NCBI RefSeq assembly: GCF_003067705.1
Contig: NZ_QANL01000003.1
Location: 248,001-312,000 of the forward strand
DNA length: 64,000 nucleotides
Origin: Planctomonas deserti
GTDB taxonomy: Bacteria; Actinomycetota; Actinomycetes; Actinomycetales; Microbacteriaceae
Direction of reading: 5' to 3'
The position numbers and the translations under genes were made by a program. Position 1 is the first letter of the stretch, and every line of letters starts with the position of its first letter. Below the pieces are notes generated by a model. The model was given only the letters and a program-made list of their open reading frames with translations. It ran no database searches and was not told the DNA's origin. Positions 14,715 through 22,408 of the stretch are shown in pieces.

Positions 14715-16082
14715 ATGACTGCTGATCCCGCATCCCTCGTCGTACTCGGTGCAAGCGGCGACCTGACCGAGAGGCTCCTGCTTCCCGGTCTGGCGAGCCT
14801 CCTCGCAGGCGAAGGCACCCGCCCCCTGCAGCTGCTCGGCACCGGGCGCAGCGAGCGCGGTCAGGATGAGTGGCGCGACACCGTGCGGAAGGCGTTCGAC
14901 GACGCCGGCGCCACCGGGTCCGAGGCGGCCGCCGTGCTCGACAGCACCGAGTACCTGCAGGCGGATCCGACCGAGAAGGAGGACCTGCAGCGCCTCCTCG
15001 ACGCCTGCACCGGCGCCCCCATCCTGTACTTCGCGCTCCCGCCGACCATCACCATGAAGGTCTGCGCGGTCCTCGAGGAGCTGGAGCTGCCCGAGGGCAC
15101 GTTCCTCGCCCTCGAGAAGCCCTTCGGCTCGGACAGCGAGAGCGCGGCGGAGCTGAACCGGCAGCTCGTGCGGATCGTGCCCGAGGAGCGCATCTTCCGG
15201 ATCGACCACTTCCTCGGCACCGACACCGTGCTGAACCTTCTCGGGCTGCGGTTCGCGAACCGGCTCTTCGAGCCCGTCTGGAACGCCGGCAACATCGACC
15301 GCGTCGAGATCACCTACGACGAGGACCTCGCGCTCGAGGGGCGCGCGGCGTACTACGACAGCGCGGGCGCCCTCGTCGACATGATCCAGTCCCACCTCCT
15401 GCAGGTGCTCGCCGTGTTCGCCATGGAGCCGCCCGCGAGTCTCGACCCCGCCGATCTGCGCTCGGTCATGGCCCAGGTGCTTCGCGCCACGGAGGTGCAG
15501 GGGGGCGACCCGGTCGCCGCGAGCCGCCGCGCCCGCTACACCCAGGCGACGGTGGACGGGGAGGACGTGCCCTCCTACACCGACGAGGAGGGCGTCGACC
15601 CCTCCCGCAACACGGAGACACTCGCCGAGGTGACCTTCGCGGTGCAGAACCGCCGCTGGGCGGGCGTGCCGTTCGTCCTGCGCTCCGGCAAGGCACTGAA
15701 GTCGAACCGGAAGAACATTGTGGTGACCTTCGCACCCGTGCCCTCGCTGCCCCGCGGACTGAAGGGTCACGCGCAGCCGGATCGCATGGTCATCGACCTC
15801 AAGCAGCACACGGTCGAGCTGGAGCTCACCATGAACGGAAGCGAGGACCCGTTCACCCTGGAGCAGGCCTCGCTCCGGACGGAGCTGCGCGGCGCCGATC
15901 TCACGCCGTACGGCGAGGTGCTGCGCGGCATCCTCCACAACGACCCGACCCTGTCGGTGCGGGCTGATGTGGCGGAGCGTTGCTGGCGCATCGTCGAGCC
16001 GGTGCTCGATGCCTGGCGCGAGGATCGCGTGCCGCTCGACGAGTACCCGGCCGGATCGGACGGCCCGTCCTCCTGGAGCTAG
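14715..16082 (+). CDS. zwf: Glucose-6-phosphate dehydrogenase-like protein (orphan zwf paralogue)
   Basis: A 455-residue member of the G6PD family, which oxidises glucose 6-phosphate to 6-phosphogluconolactone with NADP. The nucleotide loop GASGDLTERLL begins at residue 12, EKPFG is at 134-138, and RIDHFLG starts at 162. The family block with EGR, YYD, the GAL..DM helix and QSHLLQ, including the catalytic His, follows. One oddity: the lysine that normally follows DHYLG and contacts substrate phosphate is threonine here (DHFLGTD). The gene also lacks the usual actinobacterial tkt/tal/opcA/pgl neighbours. It may be a diverged paralogue with altered activity. Confidence 0.82.
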   Translation: MTADPASLVVLGASGDLTERLLLPGLASLLAGEGTRPLQLLGTGRSERGQDEWRDTVRKAFDDAGATGSEAAAVLDSTEYLQADPTEKEDLQRLLDACTGAPILYFALPPTITMKVCAVLEELELPEGTFLALEKPFGSDSESAAELNRQLVRIVPEERIFRIDHFLGTDTVLNLLGLRFANRLFEPVWNAGNIDRVEITYDEDLALEGRAAYYDSAGALVDMIQSHLLQVLAVFAMEPPASLDPADLRSVMAQVLRATEVQGGDPVAASRRARYTQATVDGEDVPSYTDEEGVDPSRNTETLAEVTFAVQNRRWAGVPFVLRSGKALKSNRKNIVVTFAPVPSLPRGLKGHAQPDRMVIDLKQHTVELELTMNGSEDPFTLEQASLRTELRGADLTPYGEVLRGILHNDPTLSVRADVAERCWRIVEPVLDAWREDRVPLDEYPAGSDGPSSWS

Positions 16083-16095
16083 TCCCCAGCCGGTA

Positions 16096-16118
16096 GGCCG
16101 GAAGACCCCGACCCGGCC
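16096..16118. terminator. Possible hairpin terminator between convergent zwf and pnuX genes
   Basis: GGCCGG (16096-16101) pairs with CCGGCC (16113-16118) across an 11-nt loop in the short convergent gap. No T-run follows on either strand. Confidence 0.3.
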
Positions 16119-16125
16119 GCTGCGC

Positions 16126-16815
16126 TCAGGATCGCACCGGCGCCTCGGGCGTGAACACCCCGGTGTCGTCCGCCCGCTCGCGTCGGCGTGCCCGCGCCCA
16201 GACGAAGAAGCCGGCGAGCGTGAAGGCCCCGTAGAACAGGTACATGATCGCGGAGGCGTAGTAGCCCGCGCTGAGGAGCAGGGGCACGCCCACGATGTCG
16301 ACGGCGACCCAGATGAGCCAGAACTCGACCCAGCCCTTGGCCATGCCGTACGTGGCGAGCAGGGAGCCCATGAAGATCCAGGCGTCCGCCCACACGGGCT
16401 CGTACGAGCCGAGCGCGCTGAAGATCGGGGTGAGCACCGCGGTGCCGCCGACGAGCGCGACGACGAGCAGCGCCCGCTCCCGGCCCGAAGCCCAGCGAGG
16501 CGTCACGGCAGCCCCGCCCGCGTGCTTGCTCTGCCGCCAGCGGTACCAGCCGTAGACGGAGACCGCGATGAACATGAGCTGCCGTCCCGCCTGACCCAGC
16601 AGGTTCACCGGGTTCGGCGTGCCGAAGACGGCGCCCAGGAAGACCGTGAACAGCAGCACGTTGCCCAGGATGCCGACCGGCCACGCCCAGACCCGGCGGC
16701 GCATGCCCCCGAGGGCGCTGGCGAGGCCGAAGAGGTTGCCGAGCACTTCACGCCACAGCACGACCTGATCACCGATCACCAGCTGTGCGTCGAAGAGCCA
16801 TCGAAGCAGATCCAT
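16126..16815 (-). CDS. pnuX: PnuC-family transporter under FMN riboswitch (PnuX, probable riboflavin transporter)
   Basis: A 229-residue membrane protein of the PnuC family with about seven to eight hydrophobic helices. It carries the aromatic FIAVSVYGWYRWRQSK segment and WADAWIFMGSLLATYGMAKGWVEFWLIW, which match the paired three-helix repeats of PnuC/PnuX vitamin carriers. Classical PnuC moves nicotinamide riboside, but actinobacterial PnuX moves riboflavin. The FMN riboswitch immediately upstream argues strongly for riboflavin here. The ATG at 16815 is chosen because the mature start MDLLRWLF matches the family and upstream codons lie in the riboswitch expression platform. No good Shine-Dalgarno is visible. 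Confidence 0.88.
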   Translation of the reverse strand: MDLLRWLFDAQLVIGDQVVLWREVLGNLFGLASALGGMRRRVWAWPVGILGNVLLFTVFLGAVFGTPNPVNLLGQAGRQLMFIAVSVYGWYRWRQSKHAGGAAVTPRWASGRERALLVVALVGGTAVLTPIFSALGSYEPVWADAWIFMGSLLATYGMAKGWVEFWLIWVAVDIVGVPLLLSAGYYASAIMYLFYGAFTLAGFFVWARARRRERADDTGVFTPEAPVRS

Positions 16816-16872
16816 GTGCCGTTGTCCCGTCCGTTCGTCGAGTCGATCGGCTACGGGGGTGCGGCGCGCGAC

Positions 16873-16895
16873 GGGTGCGCCGAATCGGCGCGCCC
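16873..16895 (-). promoter_or_regulatory. Stable hairpin in the riboswitch expression platform
   Basis: Between the FMN aptamer and the pnuX start, GCGCCG and CGGCGC pair around ATT, extended by GGG/CCC after a 1-nt offset on each side. No U-run follows, so control may be by RBS access or Rho and not intrinsic termination. Confidence 0.45.
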
Positions 16896-16907
16896 GCTCA
16901 CGGACGC

Positions 16908-17036
16908 GTGCTTCTCCCATCCAGACTTTGACTGTCGGTACCGGAATTCCACCGGTTCAGCCCCCGCCTGAGTCGCCTCGGACAGGAGCTCGCGGACTAT
17001 CACCGCCGGTACGGATTTCCACCGTCCCCGGAGCAC
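16908..17036 (-). ncRNA. FMN riboswitch (RFN element)
   Basis: Read on the minus strand, the element opens with GTGCT (17036-17032) and closes with AGCAC (16912-16908), forming helix P1. Between them are the invariant blocks of the RFN element: GGTGGAAATCCGTACCGGCGGT, here slightly diverged, then AGTCCGCGAGC, the GGCTGAACCGGTGGAATTCC stretch, and ACCGACAGTCAAAGTCTGGATGGGAGAAGC split across the last helices. This RNA binds FMN and normally represses riboflavin biosynthesis or uptake genes; here it precedes the pnuX gene by about 93 nt. A CACAAT box (17050-17055, minus strand) is a plausible -10 just upstream. Confidence 0.95.
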
Positions 17037-17049
17037 GTGTTACCCCACC

Positions 17050-17055
17050 ATTGTG
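17050..17055 (-). promoter_or_regulatory. Candidate -10 box (CACAAT) for the riboswitch transcript
   Basis: It would place the transcript start at about 17043, 7 nt before helix P1 of the riboswitch. Confidence 0.35.
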
Positions 17056-17138
17056 CACCCGGCGCGGGCCGCATTCCGCACGGCCACCCCGACGGGCCAC
17101 CCTGGCGGGGTTGACGACCCGACCGGTCGCCGCGTCCG

Positions 17139-18221
17139 TTACTCGGTGGGCACCTCGGGCTGCGACGGGGCCGCCTCGAGCAGCCCGAGCGCGTGCAGCT
17201 GCTCGGACAGCCCCGAGCCGTCGGGAGCGTAGAGCCAGGGCACGATGCCCTGGTCCTGCCCGTCGCCCTTGGCGCGACCGCCGGCCAGCACCGCCTCGCC
17301 GGGGGAGAGCTGACGGATGAGCACCGCGACGACGTTCTCCGGGTTGCTCCGCACGAACTCGCCGTAGAGCTCCTCGTCGTGCTGTCCGTCGTCGCCGATC
17401 AGGATCCAGCGCACGTGGGGGAAGTCCTCCGCGAGCCGCAGCAGGTTGTTGCGCTTGTGCTCGCTGCCGCTGCGGAACCAGCGGTCGTGCGTGGGGCCCC
17501 AGTCGGTGAGGAGCAGGGCGCCGGACGGGTACAGGTTGCGGGAGAGGAAGCGGGTCAGCGTCGGCGCGACGTTCCACGCCCCGGTGGACAGGTAGATCAT
17601 CGGCGACCCGGGGTGGGAGAGCCGCAGCCGCTCGTAGAGCACGGCCATCCCCGGGGTCGGCGTGCGGGCGTGCTCGTTGAGCACGAAGGTGTTCCAGGCG
17701 GCGAGGAAGGGCCGGGGGAGCGCCGTCACCATGACGGTGTCGTCGATGTCGGAGACGATGCCGGTGAGGACCTCGTCGCCGACGATGAAGACGGGCGCCT
17801 CGACGAACTCCGAGTCCTCGGCCTGGATGCGGATCGTGCGCATGCCGGGCTCGAGCGACGCCTCCATGGTCACGTCGATGACGCCGCCGCGGTCGGCGCG
17901 GACGGTGGTGCGGACGCCGTCGACCTCCACCGTCACGGGCGCGTTCGCGATGGGGACGCTGGTGAAGCTGCGCCAGCCCCGCACGCTCTCCTGTCGCGCC
18001 TTCCTCGTGCTCCGCGGGGCCGCGAGCAGCACCCGGCCGAGCACGCGGATGCGGTGCGGGGTGCCGTACCCGGCGTACGGGATCACCGTGGGGAGGTGTC
18101 CCTGGGCGCGGGCGCGCTTCTCCCGGAACTCGTGGAACGCATTCTCGATGCGGGCCGCGCGGTGCATGAGGGGCGCCGCGGTCGTCTGCACGAGCGGGGA
18201 CTTCTTCCGTAGGGCTGCCAC
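17139..18221 (-). CDS. App1-family (DUF2183) HAD-like phosphatase
   Basis: A 360-residue protein with the catalytic domain of yeast App1, a Mg-dependent phosphatidate phosphatase. The HAD nucleophile motif DIDDT is at residues 158-162. It is followed by YLSTGAWNV, LTDWGP, EHKRNNLLRL and the distal acidic motif LIGDDGQHDEELY, which completes the HAD active site. An N-terminal beta-rich domain (about 45-150) precedes it. Bacterial members are mostly uncharacterised; lipid phosphatase activity is inferred. The GTG start lies 6 nt after a CAAACT box; an internal Met at residue 19 is an alternative. It is divergent from the tetR gene. Confidence 0.85.
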   Translation of the reverse strand: MAALRKKSPLVQTTAAPLMHRAARIENAFHEFREKRARAQGHLPTVIPYAGYGTPHRIRVLGRVLLAAPRSTRKARQESVRGWRSFTSVPIANAPVTVEVDGVRTTVRADRGGVIDVTMEASLEPGMRTIRIQAEDSEFVEAPVFIVGDEVLTGIVSDIDDTVMVTALPRPFLAAWNTFVLNEHARTPTPGMAVLYERLRLSHPGSPMIYLSTGAWNVAPTLTRFLSRNLYPSGALLLTDWGPTHDRWFRSGSEHKRNNLLRLAEDFPHVRWILIGDDGQHDEELYGEFVRSNPENVVAVLIRQLSPGEAVLAGGRAKGDGQDQGIVPWLYAPDGSGLSEQLHALGLLEAAPSQPEVPTE

Positions 18222-18227
18222 CTGATC

Positions 18228-18233
18228 AGTTTG
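18228..18233 (-). promoter_or_regulatory. Candidate -10 box (CAAACT), App1 gene
   Basis: Minus strand, 6 nt before the GTG at 18221. Confidence 0.35.
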
Positions 18234-18288
18234 TCAGAGAACGGCGTGTCCACCGTTTCGCGGACTGCGGGGGTACCTCCGAAAGGTT

Positions 18289-18294
18289 TAGCCT
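18289..18294 (+). promoter_or_regulatory. Candidate -10 box (TAGCCT) for tetR, with leader hairpin
   Basis: It would give a leader of roughly 70 nt before the TTG at 18374. That leader holds a small hairpin, CCGCCG (18334-18339) with CGGCGG (18344-18349), and the GAAAGGA ribosome binding site. The surrounding TTTAGCCTAAGG is partly palindromic and could also be an operator. Confidence 0.35.
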
Positions 18295-18373
18295 AAGGTG
18301 ACGCTTCATCAGTTCGGGTTCGAGATCCGACAGCCGCCGCATTCGGCGGGGAAGCCGTGAAAGGACGACCACG

Positions 18374-19021
18374 TTGAGCGAAAGGCCAGGGGAGCCGCAG
18401 CCGGATCGTTCGCCGACCGTCCGTAACGAGCCGGTGCAGGCCAGGAGCGCTGCTCGGTTGGAGGCGCTGCTCGACGCCGCGGCCGCGATCGTCGACGAAG
18501 TCGGCTACGAGCGGCTGACGACGGCGATGGTCGCCGAGCGCGCGGGCGCCTCCATCGGCACCGTGTACCGGTACTACCCGGACAGGATCGCCCTCCTCCG
18601 GGCCCTCAGCGGGCGGTCCTTCCAGCGCTACGTCGACTCGGTCGCCGGTGGCGTCGACCGGCTGCTCTCGGGCTCGTGGGACGACGCCGTCGACCTGGCC
18701 GTCGACGCCTACGCTCAGATGTTCCGCACCGAGCCCGGATTCCGAGCCATCCGCTTCGGCGACACGCTGGACCTCGGCGCGGAGGGCGGGGCCCTCGACA
18801 ACAACCGCATGCTGGCGAACGAGATCGCCCGCATCCTCGCGGAGCGCTTCGACTCGACGTCGGAGGCCCTCATGTTCGCTCTCGAGGTGGCCGTGGAGAT
18901 GATGGACGCGCTGCTCTACCGGGCGTTCAGCGTCGATCCGAACGGGGACGAGCGATTCATCGAGGAGGCGCGCGTCGTCATGCGGGAGTACCTCACCCGT
19001 CACCTCCCCGTCGCCGTCTGA
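18374..19021 (+). CDS. TetR/AcrR-family transcriptional regulator
   Basis: A 215-residue regulator with the TetR N-terminal helix-turn-helix at about residues 25-75 (ARLEALLDAAAAIVDEVGYERLTTAMVAERAGASIGTVYRYYPDR). A ligand-binding helical domain follows with no recognised ligand signature. The start is TTG, supported by GAAAGGA 9 nt upstream; no ATG or GTG fits the N-terminus better. It lies 114 bp ahead of a four-gene osmoprotectant-type ABC operon in the same direction and is the obvious candidate regulator. The gap between them contains a perfect palindrome TTTGCAAA (19094-19101) that could be its operator. Confidence 0.9.
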   Translation: MSERPGEPQPDRSPTVRNEPVQARSAARLEALLDAAAAIVDEVGYERLTTAMVAERAGASIGTVYRYYPDRIALLRALSGRSFQRYVDSVAGGVDRLLSGSWDDAVDLAVDAYAQMFRTEPGFRAIRFGDTLDLGAEGGALDNNRMLANEIARILAERFDSTSEALMFALEVAVEMMDALLYRAFSVDPNGDERFIEEARVVMREYLTRHLPVAV

Positions 19022-19135
19022 GCGGAGCCTGTGCGTATCCCGGGCGTGCGAGTCGGTGTTGTGATCTTCCGGCCATCGGTGCTTATGTAGGCATTTGCAA
19101 AGCCCATGTTCGCCGACGAGGAATGAGCGACCGCG

Positions 19136-20008
19136 ATGATCGAGTTCCGCTCGGTGTCGAAGCAGTTCCCGGACGGCACCGTCGCCGTCGACGACTTCAG
19201 CCACGTCCTGCCCACGGGCAAGGCAACTGTGCTCGTCGGATCATCGGGAAGCGGCAAGACGACCCTCCTACGCATGATCAACCGGATGGTCGAGCCGACG
19301 GGCGGCCAGGTGCTCATCGACGGCACCGACGTGGCCAAGCTGGACCGCGTGAGGCTGCGCCGGAGCATCGGCTACGTGCTGCAGGCCGCCGGCCTTCTGC
19401 CGCATCGCCGCGTCATCGACAACGTCGCGACCGTCCCCGTGCTGAACGGCGTCCGCAAGGCGGAGGCCCGGGAGCGTGCCTACGAGCTGCTCGACAAGGT
19501 CGGCCTCGACCGCGCGCTCGGTGAGCGCTACCCGAGCCAGCTCTCGGGCGGTCAGCAGCAGCGCGTCGGGGTGGCCCGCGCCCTCGCCGCCGACCCCGAG
19601 ATCCTGCTGATGGACGAGCCGTTCGGCGCCGTCGACCCGATCGTGCGCGCCGACCTCCAGCTGGAGCTCAACCGGCTGCAGCGCGAGCTCGGCAAGACCA
19701 TCGTGTTCGTGACGCACGACATCGACGAGGCGTTCACGGTCGCGGACCAGGTCGTGATCTTCCGCAAGGGCGGCGTCGTGGCGCAGGCGGGAACGCCCGC
19801 GGAGATCCTCGCCCACCCGGCGGACGACTTCGTCGCCAGCTTCGTCGGTGCGGATGCCGGACGCCGCTCGCTGCAGCTGCAGCACCGCCCGGGCGACGAC
19901 CGTCCGCTCGTGGTGGACCGGGACGGCCGGCCCATCGGTGTGCTCGAATCGACAGTAGAGGCCGCGCCTGGCGCGGGTGCTTCGGCGCAGGGTGGGACAG
20001 CGACGTGA
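19136..20008 (+). CDS. Osmoprotectant ABC transporter, ATP-binding subunit (OpuCA/ProV-like)
   Basis: A 290-residue ABC ATPase: Walker A GSSGSGKTT at 35-43 (Lys 41), signature LSGGQQQR near 140-147, Walker B LLMDEPFGAVDP, and switch His in FVTHDIDEAF. The FGAVDP and DIDEAF forms and the partner genes place it in the quaternary-amine uptake class (glycine betaine, choline, carnitine). Unlike full ProV/OpuA it ends with only a short, Gln-rich tail and no clear CBS pair, so the usual ionic-strength sensor may be absent. Its stop overlaps the first permease start (GTGA). Confidence 0.9.
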   Translation: MIEFRSVSKQFPDGTVAVDDFSHVLPTGKATVLVGSSGSGKTTLLRMINRMVEPTGGQVLIDGTDVAKLDRVRLRRSIGYVLQAAGLLPHRRVIDNVATVPVLNGVRKAEARERAYELLDKVGLDRALGERYPSQLSGGQQQRVGVARALAADPEILLMDEPFGAVDPIVRADLQLELNRLQRELGKTIVFVTHDIDEAFTVADQVVIFRKGGVVAQAGTPAEILAHPADDFVASFVGADAGRRSLQLQHRPGDDRPLVVDRDGRPIGVLESTVEAAPGAGASAQGGTAT

Positions 20009-20688
20009 CCTGGGTCTGGGACAACCTCGACCTCATCGGGCGTCTGTCGCTCGAGCACGTGCGGCTCAGCGTCCCGCCGATCGTGCTCGGCCTCCTCATC
20101 GCCGTGCCCATCGGCTGGCTCGCCCACCGGTACCGGCGCGCGCGGCCGGCCATCCTCACCGTCATCGGCCTGCTCTACACGATCCCGTCGCTCGCCCTCT
20201 TCGTGATCCTGCCCGCCGTGCTCGGCGTCGGCTTCCTCAGCGAGGTCAACGTCACGGTGGCCCTGACGATCTATGCCGTCGCCATCCTCGTGCGCTCGGT
20301 CGCCGACGCGCTCGGCTCCGTCGACGCCGAGGTGCGCCAGGCGGCGACCGCAATCGGCTATTCCGGGTGGAGCCGGTTCTGGGTCGTCGAGCTGCCCCTC
20401 GCGGGGCCGGTCGTGCTCGCCGGGCTGCGCGTCGCCGCGGTCAGCACCGTGAGCCTCGTGACCGTGGGCATCTTCGTCGGGGTCGAGAGCCTCGGCTATC
20501 TGTTCATCAACGGGCTGCAGCGACGCATCCTCGCCGAGGTCGCGTCCGGGCTCGTGATGACCGTGGTCATCGCGCTCGTGATCGACCTGCTGCTCGTGCT
20601 CCTCGGCCGAGCGCTGATGCCCTGGACGCGCGTCGACTCCCGACGTTCCCGTCGGCGCCGCCCGGCTGCGGGGGTGGTGAGCCGATGA
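20005..20688 (+). CDS. Osmoprotectant ABC transporter, permease 1 (OpuCB/ProW-like)
   Basis: A 227-residue permease with about five to six transmembrane helices (first near residues 20-40). The BPD-transporter EAA-like loop QAATAIGYSGWSRFWVVELPLAGPVVLAGLR docks on the ATPase. The sequence LYTIPSLALFVILPAVLGVG is typical of ProW/OpuCB. It starts at a GTG overlapping the ATPase stop and ends overlapping the ATG of permease 2. A basic arginine-rich tail (RRSRRRR) closes the protein. Confidence 0.9.
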   Translation: MTWVWDNLDLIGRLSLEHVRLSVPPIVLGLLIAVPIGWLAHRYRRARPAILTVIGLLYTIPSLALFVILPAVLGVGFLSEVNVTVALTIYAVAILVRSVADALGSVDAEVRQAATAIGYSGWSRFWVVELPLAGPVVLAGLRVAAVSTVSLVTVGIFVGVESLGYLFINGLQRRILAEVASGLVMTVVIALVIDLLLVLLGRALMPWTRVDSRRSRRRRPAAGVVSR

Positions 20689-21425
20689 CCCTCGTCCTCG
20701 ACGCGCTCGCCTGGCTGTTCTCCCCGGAGCGCCTGACCGGCAGCAACGCGATCCCCACCCGGCTGCTGGAGCACCTTTTCTACACCGGCATCTCCGTGCT
20801 GGTCGCGGCGCTCATCGCGATCCCCGTCGGCTACCTGATCGGCCACACCGGCCGCGGACGGGAGCTCGCCGTGAGCATCTCGGGCGCCGCGCGCGCCCTG
20901 CCCTCCTTCGGCCTTCTGCTCGTGGTCGTGCTGCTCGTCGGCACGACCCGCGCGCCGCTCGCGGCGGTCGTCGCGTTCGTGCTCCTCGCGATCCCGTCCG
21001 TGCTCGCCGGCGCCTACTCGGGCATCGAGGCGATCGACCGCCGGATCATCGACGCCGCCCGAGCTCAGGGGATGACGGAGTGGCAGATCCTGCTCCGCGT
21101 CGAGGTTCCGCTCGGCCTGCCGCTCCTCCTCGGCGGCCTGCGCAACGCCGCGCTCCAGGTGGTCTCGACCGTCACCCTCGCCGCCTACATCGGCCTCGGC
21201 GGACTCGGCATCTACATCTTCCGCGCCATCCCGCTGCGCCGGTACGACGAGATGCTGGGCAGCGCCATCCTCATCGTGGTGCTCGCCCTCGTGGTCGACG
21301 CCGTCTTCGCGCTTCTCCAGCGCCTCTCCGTGCCCCGCGGCATCACCGCCGGCAGGGCCACCCGAACCCGCGGGTCCACACCTGGGCCGCGAGCACCGAT
21401 GGGGTCGCCCATCGCCTACAAGTAA
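20685..21425 (+). CDS. Osmoprotectant ABC transporter, permease 2 (OpuCD/ProW-like)
   Basis: A 246-residue second permease. It shares the architecture of permease 1 (ALPSFGLLLVVVLLVG, then the EAA-like loop DAARAQGMTEWQILLRVEVPLGLPLLLGGLRN) but with an extra N-terminal helix pair. Two distinct permeases, one ATPase and one lipoprotein is the OpuC/YehWXYZ type of arrangement. The ATG overlaps the previous stop (ATGA), so the operon is tightly coupled. Confidence 0.9.
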   Translation: MTLVLDALAWLFSPERLTGSNAIPTRLLEHLFYTGISVLVAALIAIPVGYLIGHTGRGRELAVSISGAARALPSFGLLLVVVLLVGTTRAPLAAVVAFVLLAIPSVLAGAYSGIEAIDRRIIDAARAQGMTEWQILLRVEVPLGLPLLLGGLRNAALQVVSTVTLAAYIGLGGLGIYIFRAIPLRRYDEMLGSAILIVVLALVVDAVFALLQRLSVPRGITAGRATRTRGSTPGPRAPMGSPIAYK

Positions 21426-21427
21426 GG

Positions 21428-22357
21428 ATGATGATGTTCACAGCACGGAAAAAAGGCCGGCTCGCCCTTGGCGCAGTCGCGGTCGGGGCCGCATTGGCCC
21501 TGGCAGGGTGCGCGTCGGGCGACCCGCTCGAGCCCGCCGACTCCTCGGCCGGCGGCGACGGCGGCTCAGGCGCCATCGTCGTCGGTTCGCAGACCTACTA
21601 CTCCAACGAGATCATCGCGGAGATCTACGCGCAGGCGCTGGAGAACGCCGGTCTCGAGGTCGAGCGCAAGTTCCAGATCGGGCAGCGCGACGCCTACATC
21701 CCCGCCCTCGAGGGCGGCGAGGTCGACGTGTTCCCCGAGTACACGGGCAACCTGCTGCAGTACTTCTCGCCCGAAACGACGGCGACCCTTCCCGACGAGG
21801 TGTATGCCGAGCTCCAGGAGGCGGTGCCGGACGGGCTCACCGTGCTCGAGCAGTCCCCGGCGACCGACCAGGACTCCTACAACGTGACGCGCCAGTTCTC
21901 CGAGGAGAACGGCGTGACCTCGCTCGCCGACCTGGCCGACGTCACCGTGCCCCTCACCCTCGGCGGCAACGCTGAGCTGGAGGAGCGCCCCTACGGGCCC
22001 AGCGGACTGGCCGACGTCTACGGCGCGGAGGTCGCGTTCAGCGCGACCGGCGACACGACGGTCGACGCGCTCGTGGAGGGCACCGTCAACATCGCCAACG
22101 TGTACAGCGCCGACCCCCGCATCGCCTCGGAGGACCTGGTGACGCTCGAGGACCCCGAGGGCCTGTTCCTCGCGTCGAACGTCGTGCCGATCGTGAGCGA
22201 GGACGTGGCCGGGGACGTGGAGGAGGTGCTGAACGCGGTGAACGCCGAGCTCACGCCCGAGGGTCTCGCGGCCCTGAACGCCCTCAGCGTCGACGAGGAG
22301 CAGTCGTCCGACAAGATCGCCACCGACTGGCTCACCGAGAAGGGCCTGGTCGACTAA
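21428..22357 (+). CDS. Osmoprotectant ABC transporter, substrate-binding lipoprotein
   Basis: A 309-residue lipoprotein with a basic N-terminus, a hydrophobic core and lipobox LAGC near residue 26. A Gly/Ser-rich linker and an OpuAC-type periplasmic-binding fold follow. Characteristic segments are IVVGSQTYYSNEIIAEIYAQ and GGEVDVFPEYTGNLLQYF; the PEYTG loop is typical of binding proteins of the ProX/OpuCC class. Ligand likely a quaternary amine such as glycine betaine or choline, though related proteins bind ergothioneine. Three successive ATGs exist (21428, 21431, 21434); the last has the best spacing from AAGGA. Confidence 0.9.
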   Translation: MMMFTARKKGRLALGAVAVGAALALAGCASGDPLEPADSSAGGDGGSGAIVVGSQTYYSNEIIAEIYAQALENAGLEVERKFQIGQRDAYIPALEGGEVDVFPEYTGNLLQYFSPETTATLPDEVYAELQEAVPDGLTVLEQSPATDQDSYNVTRQFSEENGVTSLADLADVTVPLTLGGNAELEERPYGPSGLADVYGAEVAFSATGDTTVDALVEGTVNIANVYSADPRIASEDLVTLEDPEGLFLASNVVPIVSEDVAGDVEEVLNAVNAELTPEGLAALNALSVDEEQSSDKIATDWLTEKGLVD

Positions 22358-22372
22358 CCGACCGATCCACGC

Positions 22373-22408
22373 GGCGGGGTCCGGGGGCTACGGCTTCCGG
22401 GCCCCGCC
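22373..22408. terminator. Bidirectional hairpin between ABC operon and dedA
   Basis: A 12-bp stem with one mismatch (22373-22384 with 22397-22408) and a 12-nt loop that contains the dedA stop codon. It can terminate both convergent transcripts, although there is no clear T-run. Confidence 0.5.

Noticed and set aside
18281-18302. DtxR/IdeR-like iron box (TTAGCCTAA) upstream of tetR
   Set aside because: Only about 12 of 19 consensus positions match and the flanks fail. TAGCCT recurs in this window as a -10 box, which explains the core.
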